From an uncultured Bacilli bacterium (GTDB lineage Bacteria > Bacillota_I > Bacilli_A > RF39 > UBA660): a stretch of 64,000 nucleotides of DNA. The notes under the pieces were generated by a model that searched no databases, was not told the DNA's origin, and saw nothing but the letters and a program-made list of their open reading frames with translations. Where the stretch lies: positions 70,261-134,260 of the forward strand of contig CAKORX010000004.1 of assembly GCA_934101645.1 (NCBI GenBank), written 5' to 3'. The position numbers and the translations under genes were made by a program. Positions 17,599 to 26,372 of the stretch are shown piece by piece (the stretch's first letter is position 1; the number at the start of each line of letters is the position of its first letter).

Positions 17599-17641
17599 AA
17601 GCTACTTCTTAATTTTACTACAAAAGTAGCTTATTTGTCAA
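17599..17641 (-). promoter_or_regulatory. tRNA-Ser promoter embedded in a 9-bp hairpin
   Basis: Reading the minus strand: -35 TTGACA (plus 17636-17641), 18-nt spacer, -10 TAAAAT (plus 17612-17617). A perfect 9-bp inverted repeat AAGCTACTT/AAGTAGCTT (17599-17607 and 17624-17632) brackets the -10. The hairpin also sits just past the stop of the lipoprotein gene upstream and has no T tract, so it may end or process that message. Confidence 0.55.
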
Positions 17642-18508
17642 TTAACTAAGTACACTTTTAATATTTTCAATAAAACTTGTCATAACACTAAAGTAATCTT
17701 CGTCCTCTAAAGTTAATGTTAGGGAATCAACTTCCATAAGTTTTGCATTACTTGTTTTGACTAAATCAGTTATAACACTATTATTTTTGTCAGTATCTAA
17801 ACATAATATGTATGTTGATTTTTTATTTTTAAATCTATTTTTAATACTATTTAATTTTACTTCTTTTAAATTTTCATTATCTCCAAGACTAATGACATTA
17901 AATCCATAATCATTTAAAAATTTTAATGTATTACTACTTGCAACTATTGTATTTTTATTATTATCTTTAGCTTCAGAACCAATGCTTCTTAAATTGGCAT
18001 CCATTAATGATATTTTTTCTTCGAAATCACTATAATTCTTTTCTACTTCTTCAATAATATATTTACTTGTTAAATAATTGGTTAAATTATCTTTGATATT
18101 TTTTGCAAGCATTAAGTAGTTTTTTGGACTTAGCCACAAATCAGTAGAATCATTATTTGTCCATAATCCATATGAAACATCAATAATTAATAAATTTTTA
18201 TTTTTATTTAATAATGTTTTGGCAATTTCTTTTTCCTTTGTTAAACCATTATATATAAATAAGTCTGCTTCAGAATAATTTTTTACTTGTTTACTTGTAA
18301 GTTTAAATGTATTTAAATCACAATCTTTTGGATAAATACTATTTATAGTAGAGTAAGAACCATATAAATATTTAGTTAAATAATTTATGGGATACACAGT
18401 CGTATAAATATTTGCTCCTTCGAGATCATCTTTTTGAATAGAACACGAACATAGTATAAATGCAAATACAGCAAACAAAAACCCCATTTTTAATATACTT
18501 TTTTTCAT
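17642..18508 (-). CDS. ZnuA/AdcA-like substrate-binding lipoprotein with altered metal ligands
   Basis: 288 residues from MKKSILKMGF, with AGGAAAG just upstream; an in-frame ATG 42 nt earlier lies inside yidD. Signal peptide with lipobox-like LCSC near residue 23. The body aligns by eye with cluster A-I metal-binding proteins: TTVYPINYLTKYLYG, SEADLFIYNG, DLWLSPKNYLMLAKNI, FLNDYGFNVISL and a terminal DSLT segment. At the positions of the four metal ligands, His becomes Asn (DLNTF), Asp (TDLWL) and Ser (ASSNT), and Glu becomes a non-matching LCLDT segment. No permease or ATPase gene is adjacent. It may bind something else or be a decaying relic. Confidence 0.75.
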   Translation of the reverse strand: MKKSILKMGFLFAVFAFILCSCSIQKDDLEGANIYTTVYPINYLTKYLYGSYSTINSIYPKDCDLNTFKLTSKQVKNYSEADLFIYNGLTKEKEIAKTLLNKNKNLLIIDVSYGLWTNNDSTDLWLSPKNYLMLAKNIKDNLTNYLTSKYIIEEVEKNYSDFEEKISLMDANLRSIGSEAKDNNKNTIVASSNTLKFLNDYGFNVISLGDNENLKEVKLNSIKNRFKNKKSTYILCLDTDKNNSVITDLVKTSNAKLMEVDSLTLTLEDEDYFSVMTSFIENIKSVLS

Positions 18509-18518
18509 TACTTTCCTT

Positions 18519-18725
18519 TCATGGCACAGGATCATATCCCATTTCTCCATTTGGTCGACATTTTTTTAATCTTTTAATACCTAATTTAATACCCTTTATT
18601 ACGCCATATTTATTAATGGCAATAATCATATATTCACTACATGTAGGAGTAAATCTACACATACTGTGTGATATATTTGGAAAAATTTGATAGCATCTAA
18701 TTAAAAATATGATAATTTTTTTCAT
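18519..18725 (-). CDS. yidD: Membrane protein insertion efficiency factor YidD
   Basis: 68 residues with the complete UPF0161/YidD signature: an N-terminal amphipathic helix (MKKIIIFLIRCYQIF), CRFTPTCSEYMIIAINKYG, IKLGIKRLKKCRP and the ending GYDPVP. It assists YidC-dependent membrane insertion. It precedes the lipoprotein gene by 10 nt on the same strand. It is usually next to rnpA-yidC-oxaA, so its position here is displaced. Confidence 0.92.
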   Translation of the reverse strand: MKKIIIFLIRCYQIFPNISHSMCRFTPTCSEYMIIAINKYGVIKGIKLGIKRLKKCRPNGEMGYDPVP

Positions 18726-18765
18726 AATTTGTCCACAAAAACAATTATACTATAACTTTTATAAT

Positions 18766-18794
18766 TTTACAATTCATTTATAGTATGATATACT
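18766..18794 (+). promoter_or_regulatory. Promoter for rnc-smc
   Basis: -35 TTTACA (18766-18771), 17-nt spacer, extended -10 TGA-TATACT (18786-18794). The rnc GTG start is 28 nt further on. Confidence 0.6.
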
Positions 18795-18822
18795 TAACTA
18801 GAGAAAGTAGTAGGGTGATAAA

Positions 18823-19470
18823 GTGGACTTTTTACAAAAATATGGTATTGATATAAAAAATAAAAAGTTACTATCAATTGCATTGACACATTCTTCATAT
18901 GCAAATGAAAAACATTTAGAACATTATGAAAGATTAGAGTATCTTGGTGATGCAGTTTTACAAGTAATAATAAGTGAATATTTATATAATAAAAATGATT
19001 TGAAAGAAGGACAAATGTCTAAAATTAGGGCTAGTTATGTTTGTGAAGAGGCTTTAAATGTTTATGCAAAAGACGTAGGCTATGAAAAATATATAAAGGT
19101 TGGTAATGGTCTTCATGGAGTACCTAATGCTACTATAATTGCAGATGTATTCGAAGCAATTTTGGCAGTTATTTATTTAGATCAGGGTTTTGATGTATGT
19201 AAAAAGTATATTTATGAAGTTGTTGTACCTCATATTCAAAAACATGATAGTTTCTTTTTAGATTATAAAACTACTTTTCAAGAATTAGTTCAAACTAATC
19301 AAAAATCAGTCGTTTATGAAATTGAAACAATCACAGATGATATTGCTAATCAGATTTTCAAAGCCAGCGCAAAGGTTGACGGCATTGTTTTGGGAATCGG
19401 TACAGGAAAAACTAAAAAAGAGGCAGAGCAGATGGCTGCAAAAGATGCTTTAAAGAAAAGTGCTAGGTAG
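18823..19470 (+). CDS. rnc: Ribonuclease III
   Basis: 215 residues from a GTG start preceded by AGTAGGGTGA. Double-strand-specific endonuclease that processes rRNA and mRNA. The catalytic domain shows ALTHSSYANE, the signature ERLEYLGDAVLQ (about 41-52) and DVFEAILAVIYLD with the second acidic cluster. The C-terminal ~65 residues are a dsRNA-binding domain (DYKTTFQELVQTNQ to KKEAEQMAAKDALKK). It is 8 nt upstream of smc, the usual Firmicutes order. Confidence 0.97.
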   Translation: MDFLQKYGIDIKNKKLLSIALTHSSYANEKHLEHYERLEYLGDAVLQVIISEYLYNKNDLKEGQMSKIRASYVCEEALNVYAKDVGYEKYIKVGNGLHGVPNATIIADVFEAILAVIYLDQGFDVCKKYIYEVVVPHIQKHDSFFLDYKTTFQELVQTNQKSVVYEIETITDDIANQIFKASAKVDGIVLGIGTGKTKKEAEQMAAKDALKKSAR

Positions 19471-19478
19471 GGTAGTTT

Positions 19479-22397
19479 ATGTATATAAAAAATATTAAAA
19501 TTCAAGGATTTAAATCTTTCGCTGATAAGACTGAACTAGACTTTAGCAAAGACATTTGTGCAATAGTTGGTCCAAACGGAAGTGGTAAAAGTAATGTTGT
19601 TGATGCCCTTTTATGGGTTTTAGGAGAACAAAGCGTAAAATTATTACGTGGCGAAGAAAAAATGAGTGACATTATTTTTAGTGGTTCTAAAACAAGGGAT
19701 GCTTTAACAAAAGCGTCAGTAAGTATACTATTTGATAATTCAGATCATAAGTTAAATTCTGAATATAGTGAAGTTGAAGTTAAACGTGCTATATATAAAA
19801 CTGGGGAAAATGAATATTTTATAAATAATGCTAGAGTTCGTTTAAAAGATATTACAGACTTAATTTTAGATGTTTCCTCAAAGTTTAATATAATTACTCA
19901 GGGAAATATTAATGCTTTAGTAGATAATAAATCCTCTGAAAGAAGGGTTTTATTTGAAAATGCTGCTGGGGTACTAAAATATAAAAAAAGGAAAGAAGAA
20001 ACTTTAAAAAAACTTGAAAGTACTAAAGAAAATATTACTAGATTAGATTTAATTATCAAGGAAGTAATGAGTTCTTTAAAACCACTTGAAAAGCAAAAAA
20101 AAGAAGCGGAAAAATACTTAAAATATAAAAATGATTTAGAAAGTATCGAAGTATCTTTAATGGCAAGTGATATTACTACTTTTAAGGAAAAATACGATAG
20201 TTTAAAGTTAGATAATATAGCTTTAAAAAAAGAACAAGAAGTAAATGTATTTTTTCATCCCGAAGAACTAGAAAAATTAAAATTAGAGCTTGTGAAAATG
20301 GATGATGAAATAGTTACATTAAATGATAAAGTAATTCAAATAAATGATGAAATAAGTAAACTTCAAAGTCAAAAACAAATTAATTTAGAAAGAGTTAAAC
20401 TTACTGCAAGTCATGACAAATTTAATGAAAACTTATATCATTTAAAAGAAGAAAAACTTGCAATGAAGAAAAATATTGATGTTATTGCAAATGAAATTGA
20501 GGAATTAAAAATCATTTATAATGAGCTTATAAAAGAATATAATGATAAAAATAATTCTGAGCTTAAAGAAAAACTTAAAATTACAACACTTAAAAATGAT
20601 TATAATGTAAAATCAAAAGAATTATTTGCTTTAGAAAATAAAGTGAATATTTTAAAAGTAAATATTGATAGTAATGCATCACTTCCTAAAAGTGTAAATG
20701 CCATTATTAACTCTAAAGCTTTATCTGGTATTCACAATACTATAGGAAATTTAATTACTGTTAATGATGCTCATAAACTTGCTATAAAGGCATCTTTAGC
20801 TGGAGCAAGTAATTTTATTGTTACTGATGATTTTTCTTGCGCAAAAAGAGCTATAAACTATCTTAAGAATTTTCATTTAGGAAGAGCTACTTTTTTTCCA
20901 CTTGATACAATAAAATCAAGATATATTGATGAATCATCATTTAATAAGATTAAGTCTTTAAATGGTTTTATAGGTATAGCCTCAGATTTAGTTAATTATG
21001 ATAAAAAATATAAAAATATTATTGAAAATCAATTAGGTAATGTTATTATTGTTGAAACCATTGATGAACTAGATTCAATAGGAAAAATAGTAAATTTTAA
21101 ATTTAAAATTGTCTCTTTGGAAGGAGATATTCTTTTCCCAGGTGGAGCCGTAAGTGGTGGTGAAGCAGCCAGCAATAGTGATGATAAATTATCTTTATTG
21201 AAACTTACTAATGAATATAATGATAAAAAAGCACTTCTTGAAAGTATAAACGTTACACTTGAAAATGCTATTAAAAATCATGAAAATATAGAAAGTGAAA
21301 TAAGTAATATTAATTCTTTAGTTATGGAAAAAAGAATACTTATTGAAAATAAAGAGAAAATCATGGCTGATTACAAAGATAAATTAAGTTATATTCAAAG
21401 TAATATTGATGGATTTAAAAACCTAAATAATAATACTTTAAATGATATAATAGAAAATATTTTAATCACACTTAATAATAAATCTAAAGAAAAAGAAATA
21501 TTAGAAAATAGGCTTATTGGTGTAAGGAGCCGTAAATTTGATTTAAATAATAAAATTGAAGATTTAGAAAAACGAATCAATGAAGTTAATAGTAAATACA
21601 ATAAAAATGAAACTTTAATTAAAAATAATGAAATTGAAATTGGTAAGATTGAGGTTAAAATTGACTCATTATTGGAAAATTTAAAAAATGAATATAATAT
21701 TACTTATGAATATGCAATAAATAATTATGAACTTAAAATACCTATGGATGAAGCAAGAAGTAAAGTTATATCTTATCGTAATGAATTAAAAGGACTTACA
21801 AATATCAATTTAGGAAGTATTTCAGAATATGAAAGACTTAAAACAAGATATGATTTTTTAGATAAACAAAAGACTGATTTAGAGACTTCTTCGAAGGAAC
21901 TTTATAATATTATTGATGAAATGGATGATATTATGAAAAAAAGATTTAAAGTAACTTTTGATAAGATTTCTAAGGAGTTCACTGAAGTGTTTAGAAAAAT
22001 GTTTAAGGGTGGAAATGGAATTTTAAAATTAACTGATGAAAATGATTTACTTAATACAGGTATTTCTATATTAGCCGTTCCTCCGGGAAAGAAACTTAAT
22101 TCTACAGCTGCACTTTCTGGTGGAGAAAAAGCCCTTACGGCGATATGTTTAATATTTGCAATATTAAATGTTAAACCAGCTCCATTTATTGTTTTAGATG
22201 AAGTTGAAGCACCTTTAGATGAAGAAAATGTTTCGATGTTTGGGGATTATCTAAAATCGATGCAAGGAAATAGCCAATTTATTTTAATTACTCATAAAAA
22301 GAAGATGATGGAATATGCAAATAATCTTTATGGTGTAACAATGCAAGAAAGTGGAGTATCTAAATTGGTTAGTGTTAAACTTGAAAGTAATAATTAA
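19479..22397 (+). CDS. smc: Chromosome segregation SMC ATPase, short-armed
   Basis: 972 residues, against about 1190 for B. subtilis Smc. N-terminal ATPase half with Walker A GPNGSGKSN (about 32-40) and GEEKMSDIIFSGS; coiled coil about 165-390; hinge about 395-545 (LPKSVNAIINSKALSGIHN, ASLAGASNFIVTDD); second coiled coil about 560-790; C-terminal ATPase half with ALSGGEKALTA (about 878) and Walker B FIVLDEVEAPLDEENV. The missing ~200 residues come mainly from the two arms. ATPase and hinge motifs look intact. No scpA/scpB is in the window; ftsY, which follows smc in B. subtilis, is absent here. Confidence 0.95.
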   Translation: MYIKNIKIQGFKSFADKTELDFSKDICAIVGPNGSGKSNVVDALLWVLGEQSVKLLRGEEKMSDIIFSGSKTRDALTKASVSILFDNSDHKLNSEYSEVEVKRAIYKTGENEYFINNARVRLKDITDLILDVSSKFNIITQGNINALVDNKSSERRVLFENAAGVLKYKKRKEETLKKLESTKENITRLDLIIKEVMSSLKPLEKQKKEAEKYLKYKNDLESIEVSLMASDITTFKEKYDSLKLDNIALKKEQEVNVFFHPEELEKLKLELVKMDDEIVTLNDKVIQINDEISKLQSQKQINLERVKLTASHDKFNENLYHLKEEKLAMKKNIDVIANEIEELKIIYNELIKEYNDKNNSELKEKLKITTLKNDYNVKSKELFALENKVNILKVNIDSNASLPKSVNAIINSKALSGIHNTIGNLITVNDAHKLAIKASLAGASNFIVTDDFSCAKRAINYLKNFHLGRATFFPLDTIKSRYIDESSFNKIKSLNGFIGIASDLVNYDKKYKNIIENQLGNVIIVETIDELDSIGKIVNFKFKIVSLEGDILFPGGAVSGGEAASNSDDKLSLLKLTNEYNDKKALLESINVTLENAIKNHENIESEISNINSLVMEKRILIENKEKIMADYKDKLSYIQSNIDGFKNLNNNTLNDIIENILITLNNKSKEKEILENRLIGVRSRKFDLNNKIEDLEKRINEVNSKYNKNETLIKNNEIEIGKIEVKIDSLLENLKNEYNITYEYAINNYELKIPMDEARSKVISYRNELKGLTNINLGSISEYERLKTRYDFLDKQKTDLETSSKELYNIIDEMDDIMKKRFKVTFDKISKEFTEVFRKMFKGGNGILKLTDENDLLNTGISILAVPPGKKLNSTAALSGGEKALTAICLIFAILNVKPAPFIVLDEVEAPLDEENVSMFGDYLKSMQGNSQFILITHKKKMMEYANNLYGVTMQESGVSKLVSVKLESNN

Positions 22398-22409
22398 TTA
22401 TTTTTATTA

Positions 22410-22439
22410 TTTACAAAATAGTGTTAAGTAATGTATAAT
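22410..22439 (+). promoter_or_regulatory. Promoter for HTH gene
   Basis: -35 TTTACA (22410-22415), 18-nt spacer, consensus -10 TATAAT (22434-22439), then AGGAGA before the ATG at 22458. Confidence 0.55.
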
Positions 22440-22457
22440 TAAAATGTAAAGGAGAAT

Positions 22458-23231
22458 ATGATGGACACATTAAATAATTTATTACAAGAACTAGGAATAT
22501 CAAAAGTTAAATTAGCAAAATATTTAGGAGTATCAAGACAAATGGTATATAATTATCTAACTTTTGATAGTATGGATAAATGGCCAAAAGAAAAAAAATT
22601 ATTATTATTTCAATTACTTGATATAGATTCAAGTAATTTTAAAGGATTTGATAAAATAAAAATAACTACAGAATATATGCTTTCTGTAGAAAAAAAATTA
22701 AATACTAATTGTCAAAAAGAAGAAATATTAGTTAATAATTTTGATTTGACAGGTGTAGATAAAGAAGGTAAGGCACTACTTTCTGATATAATATATTTAT
22801 TAAAAGAAAAATTACTTGAAGGATCTGATGCTGAAAAAGCCACTGTAAAATACACATATTATTTATTACAGTCAATGAACAATGTTCCTGAAATTAAATA
22901 TATTATGGCTTACATTGCTAAAACAAATGGTTTTATTAAGCCAGATGAATTTATGTATAATGAAGATAAACAATTTATATTTGAAGGAATATTATACTCA
23001 GGATTAAATTTATACAATAATGGTGGAGCTTCAAAAAGCCGTGTAGCTGAATCACGAAGAAGATTTATTCGTGAAATTGAACTTAAAAATGAAGAAAAAA
23101 TGAGTCGCACACAAGCCTTAAATACAATTAGAATTCAAGCATTGCATGAGCTTGGTTATAATGACATAAACGAAAGTAATGCTGCTGAAGTATTTGAGAA
23201 AATTGCTGAAATTCAATCACGTAAGGTTTAA
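22458..23231 (+). CDS. Cro/CI-type HTH protein of unknown role
   Basis: 257 residues. The N-terminal ~50 residues contain a helix-turn-helix of the Xre type (ELGISKVKLAKYLGVSRQMV, helix-turn-helix about 12-36). The remaining ~200 residues are helical, with no recognised ligand-binding domain, and include a basic-acidic stretch SRRRFIREIELKNEEKMSRT. Two in-frame ATGs (22458 and 22461) follow AGGAGA at suitable spacing. A gene for a membrane-anchored protein starts 1 nt after the stop, so the pair is one unit. It could regulate its own operon or tether DNA functions; nothing decides. Confidence 0.7.
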   Translation: MMDTLNNLLQELGISKVKLAKYLGVSRQMVYNYLTFDSMDKWPKEKKLLLFQLLDIDSSNFKGFDKIKITTEYMLSVEKKLNTNCQKEEILVNNFDLTGVDKEGKALLSDIIYLLKEKLLEGSDAEKATVKYTYYLLQSMNNVPEIKYIMAYIAKTNGFIKPDEFMYNEDKQFIFEGILYSGLNLYNNGGASKSRVAESRRRFIREIELKNEEKMSRTQALNTIRIQALHELGYNDINESNAAEVFEKIAEIQSRKV

Positions 23232-23232
23232 T

Positions 23233-24033
23233 ATGAAAAAAAATAAAAATAGGGTAGTTGTTGGTTTAATAATAGTTATGGCTATTTTAATAGTAGTAAC
23301 TATATTCTTATTAAATAAAAATAAATTAAATCCCGAAGATAAATTAGTAAAAAATTTATATGGATTAATTGAGCAGAGTTTAGATAATTGTAATGGCATG
23401 ATTTTATATCAAAATAAGCAAATAGATTATGTTAACTTATCTGACAATGAAAGAATGTGTTTAGCATTAAATTTAGTTTCAACAAATGAAAATGTAGAAT
23501 TATCTATTAAAAAAAATAAAGATTATTGCGAATTTGCTAAAGATAAATTATTTTTGATAACTGATGAAGAAAACAAAAAATGTAATGTAAAAAAAGTTGA
23601 TTATTTAGCTATAAAAAATGAATATGAGAAATTATTCAATAAGCCTTTAGAAAGTACTCAAGATATAAAAGTTTCTGGAGAAACAAACTGTTTTTATAAT
23701 AAAAATGATAATTCATACTTATGTGGCACTGCCAATCAAAGAAATATTATAATAGGGTGGGAGCCTACTTCGTATAGACTAATTGATAAGGTAGTTAAAA
23801 AGGGTAGTGATATCGTTGTTTATGACTATTTTATGTTAATTAATTCAAATATTTGTTACATAGATAATAATGAAACTGAAAATAAAGATTGTAGTAAAAT
23901 ATTAGAAAGCAAACCAAAAACGAAAATTAATAATACATTTGTAAAAAAATATGGTCAGAAATATAAGCATACATTTAAATTAAATGAAGAGTCAAATAGT
24001 TATTATTGGGAGAGTTCTTCCCCTATTAAATAA
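23233..24033 (+). CDS. Hypothetical single-pass membrane protein
   Basis: 266 residues from MKKNKNRVVVGLIIV; an upstream in-frame ATG inside the HTH gene is less likely. One N-terminal membrane helix (about 8-26) is followed by an extracytoplasmic domain with six or more cysteines spread along it (for example CNGM, ERMCL, DYCEF, KCNV, CFYN, CGTA). This is compatible with disulfides. No family recognised. Co-transcribed with the HTH gene. Confidence 0.65.
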   Translation: MKKNKNRVVVGLIIVMAILIVVTIFLLNKNKLNPEDKLVKNLYGLIEQSLDNCNGMILYQNKQIDYVNLSDNERMCLALNLVSTNENVELSIKKNKDYCEFAKDKLFLITDEENKKCNVKKVDYLAIKNEYEKLFNKPLESTQDIKVSGETNCFYNKNDNSYLCGTANQRNIIIGWEPTSYRLIDKVVKKGSDIVVYDYFMLINSNICYIDNNETENKDCSKILESKPKTKINNTFVKKYGQKYKHTFKLNEESNSYYWESSSPIK

Positions 24034-24396
24034 TTATTTCCCCTCTTCTTTTTTTTATTAAAAAATAGGGTATTATATAACCTTATTAATATATTATAAT
24101 AGGATATATATATTATAACCTTATTTTATATATAAATAAGGATAATAAAAAAAACTATAAATTTTATTTATGATTTAATTTATAGTTTTAAAATTAATTT
24201 TATAATTTGATTTGTTAAATAATTTTTTAATTAAACTTAAGTAAACTATATATCAACTTAATAAATTCTAAGAAAAATATTTTATCTAAAAAATTGTTTA
24301 AATTCCTATATTAATTTTTTGAATTATTACTTCGTATAATATATATTATGTTAACTTAATCTTTTTTTCTTTAAAAATATTATTAATATATATTTA
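24034..24396. other. AT-rich intergenic gap with inverted repeats, no gene seen
   Basis: 363 nt with no convincing reading frame or RNA gene. It separates the 3' ends of two convergent units. It holds two near-repeats of ATAACCTTATT (about 24077 and 24116), an 8-bp stem CCTTATTT/AAATAAGG (24119-24126 and 24134-24141) and a 13-bp perfect stem listed separately. Confidence 0.6.
24144..24189 (-). terminator. Strong hairpin, likely terminator for the PIG-L gene
   Basis: A perfect 13-bp inverted repeat AAAACTATAAATT (24151-24163) / AATTTATAGTTTT (24177-24189) with a 13-nt loop. On the minus strand it runs into a T8 tract, so it favours leftward termination, though it lies about 210 nt beyond the gene's stop. 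Confidence 0.6.
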
Positions 24397-25731
24397 TTAT
24401 CTTTTTAAAAATATACTTACTAAAAGTGCTATTATAACAATGATAACAATTCCAACTGCTACATACAAAACTGCATCATTCGTAGTTTTAATTTCTGTAT
24501 CTTTATCAACATTAATATTTTCATCTTTCTTATCATCATCTTTTATTGGTTGATTCTTTGTATCTTTAACGTTTTCAAATAAATCATCTTTTGCTACATC
24601 ATCCCCTACTCCAGTATAATATAAACCAAATTCACATGGATTAAATGTTTTAATTTCTGTTACTGAAGTAAATTTATTATTTTTACCATTAAGCCATTCA
24701 GTAAACCAAGTTCCTTGTTGTGAAATATGTTTACTATACCCTATTTTAGACATTTCATAAGCTGTTTTACCACCAAATGATTTAAGTGGTACATCATAGT
24801 CTAAACATAGTTTATTTTCGGGATATAAATGTAAATATAGCTTTTGGATTTCCCAAGTACCATATTTTTTTACACTTTCTTCATCAAATGTTTTATCCTT
24901 AGCTTTTTTATATGCAGTTTCTAATAAATACGTATTTAATATATGTTGACCATGACCATATTCACCATTTTCATCATGTCCTACAACGACATATGGTTTA
25001 TATTTTCTTATTGCATCTACTTGAAATTTAAGTAAATCATCAATTTTAAATCCAGCATTTGTAAAATTCATTAAAGCTCCGTCTCTTGTTTGAGAATATG
25101 CATCAGGAAATTCACTTATTAATGGGTAATTTTTTATTCCAACAGCCCATAGTCCATTTAAAAGTTCATGATATCTCATTTTATTATTAAAATGATTTGT
25201 AAAATATACAACTTGAACATCTTTACGAGCATCTACGTATTTTGGTAAAAGTCCTGCAAAAAAAAGTTGTTCATCATCTGCATGAGTTGAAAAAAGCATA
25301 AGATCTGCAGTATCTAAAGTACTCCAATCTTGTACATAATCTGGCAAATTATCATCAGTAAAAATATAAATATCCGCTAAAGAGTATTTTTCTTCATATG
25401 AAAGTTTGAAAGAACTAATATTACTATTAACTTTAACAAGTTCATGTAAATATCCTTTTTGACCTACTAAATTTTCTGAGTTCTCAAATAATATTTTTCC
25501 CTTAATAGCTTTATCATGATATACAATATAAATGTTTTTTATTTCTTCGGGACAAGAAACCATTATAGCACTATTATATGATTTAGTAATATATGTGTTA
25601 TAATCCTCATCTTTTAATTCTTTTTGTCTCGCGGTGTTAATTGTAATATCACATTCACTAGTAATATCTTTTGCCATAGCTAAATATGGAATACATAACA
25701 GAGTAATAAATAAAATAATTTTTTTCTTCAT
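24397..25731 (-). CDS. Secreted, membrane-anchored PIG-L family deacetylase
   Basis: 444 residues from the ATG with AAGG 9 nt upstream; an in-frame TTG three codons earlier is less likely. Signal peptide (about 1-20, ending AMA), a beta-rich N-domain (about 25-140), the PIG-L/LmbE deacetylase domain (about 145-340) and a C-terminal acidic linker with a membrane helix and short basic end (about 420-444). Zinc-site motifs: STHADDEQLFFAGLLP (canonical HPDDE reads HADDE), HDENGEYGHGQH. Known family members deacetylate GlcNAc-containing lipids or thiols inside cells; here the signal and C-terminal anchor place it outside, suggesting a surface glycan or mucin-sugar substrate (inference). Confidence 0.85.
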   Translation of the reverse strand: MKKKIILFITLLCIPYLAMAKDITSECDITINTARQKELKDEDYNTYITKSYNSAIMVSCPEEIKNIYIVYHDKAIKGKILFENSENLVGQKGYLHELVKVNSNISSFKLSYEEKYSLADIYIFTDDNLPDYVQDWSTLDTADLMLFSTHADDEQLFFAGLLPKYVDARKDVQVVYFTNHFNNKMRYHELLNGLWAVGIKNYPLISEFPDAYSQTRDGALMNFTNAGFKIDDLLKFQVDAIRKYKPYVVVGHDENGEYGHGQHILNTYLLETAYKKAKDKTFDEESVKKYGTWEIQKLYLHLYPENKLCLDYDVPLKSFGGKTAYEMSKIGYSKHISQQGTWFTEWLNGKNNKFTSVTEIKTFNPCEFGLYYTGVGDDVAKDDLFENVKDTKNQPIKDDDKKDENINVDKDTEIKTTNDAVLYVAVGIVIIVIIALLVSIFLKR

Positions 25732-25767
25732 ATCAACCAACCTTACTACTTCTAGTATAACATATTT

Positions 25768-26370
25768 TTATAATTTTTTTATAAAATAATTAAATAATTT
25801 GTCACTGTTGTCGTCATTTAAATTTTCTGGATGCCATTGAACGCCAATAAAAAATTTTTTATCAATATCTTCTACTTCCTCAATTACATTTTCACACTTT
25901 GCGCCAATATTAAGACTTGTATACATTAGGTAGTCTTGATGCCTAGAGTTTACCTGAATTTCCGCTTTTTTTATTATTTTAAATAATAATGAATTTTTAT
26001 CTATTTTAATATTATGAACATATTCACTGGTATTTTTATGTCTTGAATCACTAAGTTTGCCTAATTTTCCATTTAAAGCACATCCCATAGTTTGCATGCC
26101 TAAGCAGATTCCTAATGTAGGAATATCTTTTTCATATAAATATTTTACTAATTCAATTTCAAAATCATATATATCATCGCCACCAGGTAAAATAACTCCA
26201 TCCACAAGTTTAATTACATCGAGTTTATTAGTGTATGATTCATTTTCTTTAAAAGGAACAATTATAACATCTACTCTGCCACAAATTTTATCATAAACAG
26301 CCTTTGGTATATAAAAAATTTCTTTATTATTATAATTGGTAATCCTTGTAAAAATTGCTACTTTTTTCAT
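25768..26370 (-). CDS. Class I glutamine amidotransferase-like hydrolase (peptidase C26 / PuuD type)
   Basis: 200 residues. Gamma-glutamyl hydrolase/PuuD-like architecture as a stand-alone domain: VDGVILPGGDDIYDFE, the nucleophile elbow LGICLGMQTM (Cys about 95), a conserved RHKNTSEYVHNI segment, SRHQDYL and the His-Glu pair in GVQWHPEN. It starts 2 nt after the ZIP transporter stop, so they form an operon. The likely substrate is a gamma-glutamyl compound, not determinable from sequence. Confidence 0.85.
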   Translation of the reverse strand: MKKVAIFTRITNYNNKEIFYIPKAVYDKICGRVDVIIVPFKENESYTNKLDVIKLVDGVILPGGDDIYDFEIELVKYLYEKDIPTLGICLGMQTMGCALNGKLGKLSDSRHKNTSEYVHNIKIDKNSLLFKIIKKAEIQVNSRHQDYLMYTSLNIGAKCENVIEEVEDIDKKFFIGVQWHPENLNDDNSDKLFNYFIKKL

Positions 26371-26372
26371 AA

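Noticed and set aside
24061..24141. The repeated ATAACCTTATT elements as a small repeat family or regulatory RNA
   Set aside because: Only two imperfect copies in extremely AT-rich DNA; a local hairpin or terminator is a sufficient explanation.
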